In this document: one piece after another, positions 5,851 through 8,323 of the stretch
Position numbering within the stretch: the first letter of the stretch is position 1
Layout: each line of letters opens with the position of its first letter
Assembly (NCBI GenBank): GCA_022567815.1
Contig: JADFGI010000123.1
Location: 1 to 8,323 of the forward strand
Source: Nitrospinota bacterium
Lineage (GTDB): Bacteria > Nitrospinota > Nitrospinia > Nitrospinales > VA-1
Reading direction: 5' to 3'
Length of the DNA stretch: 8,323 nucleotides
The notes under the pieces: generated by a model
Database searches by the model: none
What the model was told of the DNA's origin: nothing
What the model saw: the letters and a program-made list of their open reading frames with translations, nothing else
Program-made: the position numbers and the translations under genes

Positions 5851-7020
5851 TCATTTGAGTTGAGCTTCGTAATCTTCATCCATGAGCAGTTCATCAATAT
5901 CGGTGGTCTTTTCTCCCTTGGCGGCTTTGAGAGTATCGATTCCTCGCGCCACAATAGTCTTGCGGGAAGCGTAGGCCAAAGCGGTCTCTTCGGTAATCAT
6001 CCCTTGCATTAACAGTTTGAGAATGTGCTTGTCAAAGGTCCACATCCCATAAGCTTCTCCGCTAGACAGAATATCGTAAAACGTTTTTCCCTCCGATTCG
6101 CCATTGATGATCACATCCTTGATCCTGAGGCTGGTGGAAAGAATTTCCAGCAGGGCGATTCTTCCGCCTCCAACCCTTGGCACCAAACGTTGGCATATGA
6201 TCCAGCGGATGGTGTCCGCCAGCCGGATACGAATCTGCTGCTCTTCCTCCTTGGAAAACATGCCGATAATGCGATTAATGGTTTGGCCCGCATCCACCGT
6301 ATGCAGGGTGCTCATTACCAGGTGACCCGTTTCGGAAGCGCTCATGCCGATCTCGACCGTTTCCCGGTCACGCATTTCGCCCACCAGAATCACTTTCGGC
6401 GCCTGCCTGAGCGCCGCCCGCAAACCGCTTGAAAATGCATCGAAATCACTTCCAAGTTCCCTCTGATTGAAGGTGGCCTTTTTGTGCGGGTGCACAAATT
6501 CTACGGGGTCCTCCAGGGTAATGATGTGGATGGATTTTTCATCATTGATCTTGCTCAAAAGAGCCGCCAGGGTGGTCGATTTACCGCTACCGGTGGCGCC
6601 CGTGACCAGAATCAAACCATTTTTCTCATCCGCCACTTTGCCGAACTGTGGAGGCAGTTTCAAGTCTTCAATAGAGGGAATGCGGGTTTCAAGTTTTCTG
6701 AGAACCGTACTGTAGTTACCCCGTTGAGAAAATATATTGACCCGGAAGCGCACCTTCCCAACCAGAAAATAAGAGCAGTCGCACGACCCTTCGCGGATGA
6801 GGGTTTCGGTCAACCTTCGGTCGGAATTGATCAGGTTCAGTGCAAAAGTTTCCGCCTGGAAAGGAGTGATATGAGGAAGGGACAGCTCCAGGGAAACCTC
6901 GGTCAATTGACCCGCTGACTCCACCTGAAAAGGTTTTCCCGCTGTTATGTTGAGGTCTGAAATATTTCCAAAAGACTCCAGCATGGTGGTCAAAATATGG
7001 TCAATTTCGGCTTTTCTCAT
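5851..7020 (-). CDS. PilT/PilU-like pilus retraction ATPase, divergent second copy
   Basis: 389 residues, a secretion-ATPase superfamily hexameric motor. The N-terminal PAS-like domain (~1-115) is divergent, then come Walker A GATGSGKS (141-148), the Asp box IITLEDPVEF (~166-175), Walker B VILVGEMRD (210-218) and the His box TGHLVMSTLHT (231-241). All nucleotide-site residues look intact. Differences from PilT are clear: the REDPD run before Walker B is RQAPK, and the C-terminal AIRNLIRE retraction motif is not recognisable (RIKDVIINGESEGKTFYDI), as is the case for PilU. Residues ~366-389 are a charged acidic tail. It begins 9 bp after the canonical PilT with AAAGAG before the ATG. It is not PilB, which is longer with a tetracysteine motif. 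A PilU-like partner that works together with PilT is the best reading. Confidence 0.88.
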   Translation of the reverse strand: MRKAEIDHILTTMLESFGNISDLNITAGKPFQVESAGQLTEVSLELSLPHITPFQAETFALNLINSDRRLTETLIREGSCDCSYFLVGKVRFRVNIFSQRGNYSTVLRKLETRIPSIEDLKLPPQFGKVADEKNGLILVTGATGSGKSTTLAALLSKINDEKSIHIITLEDPVEFVHPHKKATFNQRELGSDFDAFSSGLRAALRQAPKVILVGEMRDRETVEIGMSASETGHLVMSTLHTVDAGQTINRIIGMFSKEEEQQIRIRLADTIRWIICQRLVPRVGGGRIALLEILSTSLRIKDVIINGESEGKTFYDILSSGEAYGMWTFDKHILKLLMQGMITEETALAYASRKTIVARGIDTLKAAKGEKTTDIDELLMDEDYEAQLK

Positions 7021-7029
7021 TGGGCTCTT

Positions 7030-8163
7030 TTATATAAATTCCGGCGGCTTTTTCAAAAATTGAATGAACCGTTCTTTTACGATGGCTTTTTCAAACGCAT
7101 CCTCAGCGCCGATTTTGCGGGCTTCCAATGCTTGGAGAATGGCATCGTCCAAAGACTGCATCCCAAACTTTTTGCCGGTCTGAATCGCCGAAGGAATCTG
7201 AAAGGTTTTCCCTTCGCGAATCAGGTTGGACACGGCGGGAGTCACCACCAAAACCTCAAGAACCGCCATCCGGGCTTTTTTATCGATGCGTTTAAACAAA
7301 TTCTGCGCCACCACTCCTTTAAGGGTTTCCGATAGGGTCGTGCGAATTTGCGCTTGCTGATGAGCCGGGAAAACATCGATAATCCGGTCGATGGTTTTAG
7401 CGGCGCTTTGGGTGTGCAAGGTTCCGAAAACAAGGTGTCCGGTGGAGGCCGCTTCGAGAGCCAGCTCAATGGTTTCCAGGTCACGCATTTCGCCCACCAG
7501 AATGATATCGGGGTCTTCACGCACGGCGTGCTTCATCGACACGCTGAAGTCGATGACGTCCTGGCCGATTTCCCGCTGGTTGATCAGACACTTGTCGGAC
7601 GTGTACACGAATTCAATCGGGTCTTCGATCGTCAAAATGTGCTTGCGGTAATTGTGATTGATCCAGTCCAGCATCGAAGCGATCGTCGTACTCTTGCCGC
7701 TGCCGGTCACCCCTGCCAGCAACACCATGCCCTGATCGTACTTGCAGAGGCTTTCCATAATAGGCGGCAGATAGAGCTTTTCAAACGGCGGAATGAACCG
7801 CTCGATCTTTCGGGCCACCATACCGACCATTCCGAGTTGCGTCATCAAATTCACGCGAAACCGCCACGGATCGCCGTCGTCGTCATCGACGACCTTGGAA
7901 AAGTCTGCTCCGCCGTCGTGGTGAAAAATGTCGAGGTTCCGCTGATCCATCATGGCAAAACAAAGATCGATCATCTGTTCTTCCGGAATGGCATCCATCT
8001 GCAGTTCGCGCAGCGTCCCTTTGACGCGAAACACCGGCGGCCGACCCACCTGCAGGTGAATGTCGGAAGCGTCATGCTTGATCGCCAGCCGGAAGATCTT
8101 GTTGATTTCAATTTCCTGGCCGGGCTGGAAAGTCGTTTTTGTCCATTCCGAGATTGTCGTCAT
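7030..8163 (-). CDS. pilT: Type IV pilus retraction ATPase PilT
   Basis: 377 residues. PilT depolymerises the pilus at the PilC platform, driving twitching motility. The N-terminal domain has the family's AIKHDASDIHLQVGRPPVFRV start (~27-47). The motor domain carries Walker A GVTGSGKS (151-158), the Asp box LTIEDPIEF (177-185), Walker B DIILVGEMRD (219-228, preceded by REDP) and the His box TGHLVFGTLHT (241-251). The AIRNLIRE retraction motif is recognisable as AVSNLIREGK (310-319), followed by the FGMQSLDDAI element. An unusual run of acidic residues (DDDDGD, 93-98) sits in the N-terminal domain. It is first in the run of pilus genes. The ATG is preceded only by a weak GCGAGAGA site. GC is higher at the 5' end (about 65% at 7861-7920) than at the 3' end (about 35% at 7021-7080, which includes the gene junction). 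Confidence 0.95.
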   Translation of the reverse strand: MTTISEWTKTTFQPGQEIEINKIFRLAIKHDASDIHLQVGRPPVFRVKGTLRELQMDAIPEEQMIDLCFAMMDQRNLDIFHHDGGADFSKVVDDDDGDPWRFRVNLMTQLGMVGMVARKIERFIPPFEKLYLPPIMESLCKYDQGMVLLAGVTGSGKSTTIASMLDWINHNYRKHILTIEDPIEFVYTSDKCLINQREIGQDVIDFSVSMKHAVREDPDIILVGEMRDLETIELALEAASTGHLVFGTLHTQSAAKTIDRIIDVFPAHQQAQIRTTLSETLKGVVAQNLFKRIDKKARMAVLEVLVVTPAVSNLIREGKTFQIPSAIQTGKKFGMQSLDDAILQALEARKIGAEDAFEKAIVKERFIQFLKKPPEFI

Positions 8164-8188
8164 AACGTTCTCTCGCTCTGCTGATGAC

Positions 8189-8211
8189 TGTCGAAACGAA
8201 TTGGTTCGACA
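8189..8211. promoter_or_regulatory. Inverted repeat ahead of pilT, possible operator
   Basis: TGTCGAA (8189-8195) and TTCGACA (8205-8211) are perfect 7-bp arms with a 9-bp centre, 26 bp upstream of the pilT ATG. It overlaps where the -10 box of the TTGACA at 8228-8233 would fall, a position suited to a repressor or activator site. It loosely resembles LexA-type GAAC-spacer-GTTC sites but does not match exactly. It could equally be a leader hairpin. Confidence 0.35.
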
Positions 8212-8233
8212 CGATTTGATTGTTGTTTGTCAA
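8205..8233 (-). promoter_or_regulatory. Candidate promoter of the pilus operon
   Basis: On the minus strand a perfect -35 hexamer TTGACA (8233-8228) stands 65 bp ahead of the pilT ATG. The hexamer 17 bp later (GTCGAA) is a poor -10 and lies within the inverted repeat, so if this is a sigma-70 promoter it probably needs an activator. No sigma-54 pattern (TGGC-GC) is seen. Confidence 0.28.
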
Positions 8234-8282
8234 ATCCGACTCGGCGAATGCTGGTGAATCGATCCCTAGAATTTTGCCCGCA

Positions 8283-8321
8283 CTAGACGGCGACGTTGAA
8301 CCGCACAGGGACTCCGCGCTC
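8283..8321 (-). CDS. Probable 3' end of an upstream minus-strand gene
   Basis: Reading in from the right edge, one minus-strand frame gives ERGVPVRFNVAV followed by TAG (8285-8283). The alternating hydrophobic ending resembles the last beta strand of proteins such as TonB-type C-terminal domains, but 12 residues are too few to name it. The call rests mainly on the tail looking protein-like and on leaving a sensible 119-bp promoter gap before pilT. Confidence 0.3.
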   Translation of the reverse strand, partial: ERGVPVRFNVAV

Positions 8322-8323
8322 TG

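Noticed and set aside
5851..8163. PilB or GspE identity for either ATPase
   Set aside because: Both are 377-389 residues with the PilT layout and lack the long N-terminal domain and tetracysteine zinc motif of PilB/GspE.
7348..8184. Long plus-strand open frame opposite pilT
   Set aside because: It is the antisense of a gene with all PilT motifs, has no recognisable domain and reflects codon bias of the coding strand. The same applies to 1730-2635, 4079-4609 and 3386-3868.
8108..8323. Minus-strand frame open from the right edge, 71 codons, overlapping the pilT start by about 56 bp
   Set aside because: No start in the window, no recognisable motif and a large overlap with pilT; the frame ending at 8283 looks more protein-like.

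Overview
The window reads as a chromosomal segment of a Gram-negative, type IV pilus-bearing bacterium of moderate GC. Six of the genes form a minus-strand run encoding the twitching-motility motor and its sensor. Two PilT-type ATPases, a PilC platform protein and a six-helix PilS-type kinase, together with a lipoprotein signal, suggest a deltaproteobacterium-like or Nitrospinota-like lineage. This is inferred from gene content only; no rRNA or other phylogenetic marker is present.

Layout from left to right. At 2-535 (+) lies the C-terminal end of a large type II (Eco57I/type IIG-like) restriction-modification methylase; its start is outside the window. At 536-642 is a short convergent gap rich in small palindromes. 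At 643-1632 (-) is a formylglycine-generating-enzyme-fold (SUMF1 family) putative lipoprotein. Both of its ends run into copies of a GC-rich hairpin repeat, and it lacks the cysteines of true FGE. At 1685-3430 (-) is a PilS-like histidine kinase, at 3500-4699 (-) PilC, at 4724-5134 (-) a stand-alone cyclic-nucleotide-binding-domain protein, at 5131-5826 (-) a zinc-ribbon plus degenerate-receiver protein, at 5851-7020 (-) a divergent PilT/PilU-like ATPase, and at 7030-8163 (-) a canonical PilT. The interval 8164-8282 is the presumed promoter region of this operon. A probable 3' end of a further minus-strand gene stops at 8283.

Transcription of the pilus block runs from high to low coordinates. 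Gaps are 9, 24, -4 (ATGA overlap), 24 and 69 bp, consistent with one operon. The two ATPases should power pilus retraction on the PilC platform. The cNMP-binding and zinc-ribbon/pseudo-receiver proteins, translationally coupled and placed between motor and platform, are good candidates for regulators of motor activity. The PilS-like kinase would sense membrane or pilin state, but the usual adjacent pilR is missing and the FGE-like gene sits in its place.

The most unusual material is (1) the coupled zinc-ribbon/pseudo-receiver and cNMP-binding pair inside a pilus motor operon, and (2) a family of small hairpins, mostly 6-bp stems with GTA loops. Two inverted composite copies of this family flank, and are translated as part of, the FGE-like gene. 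No tRNA, rRNA, CRISPR array, transposase or reverse transcriptase was seen.
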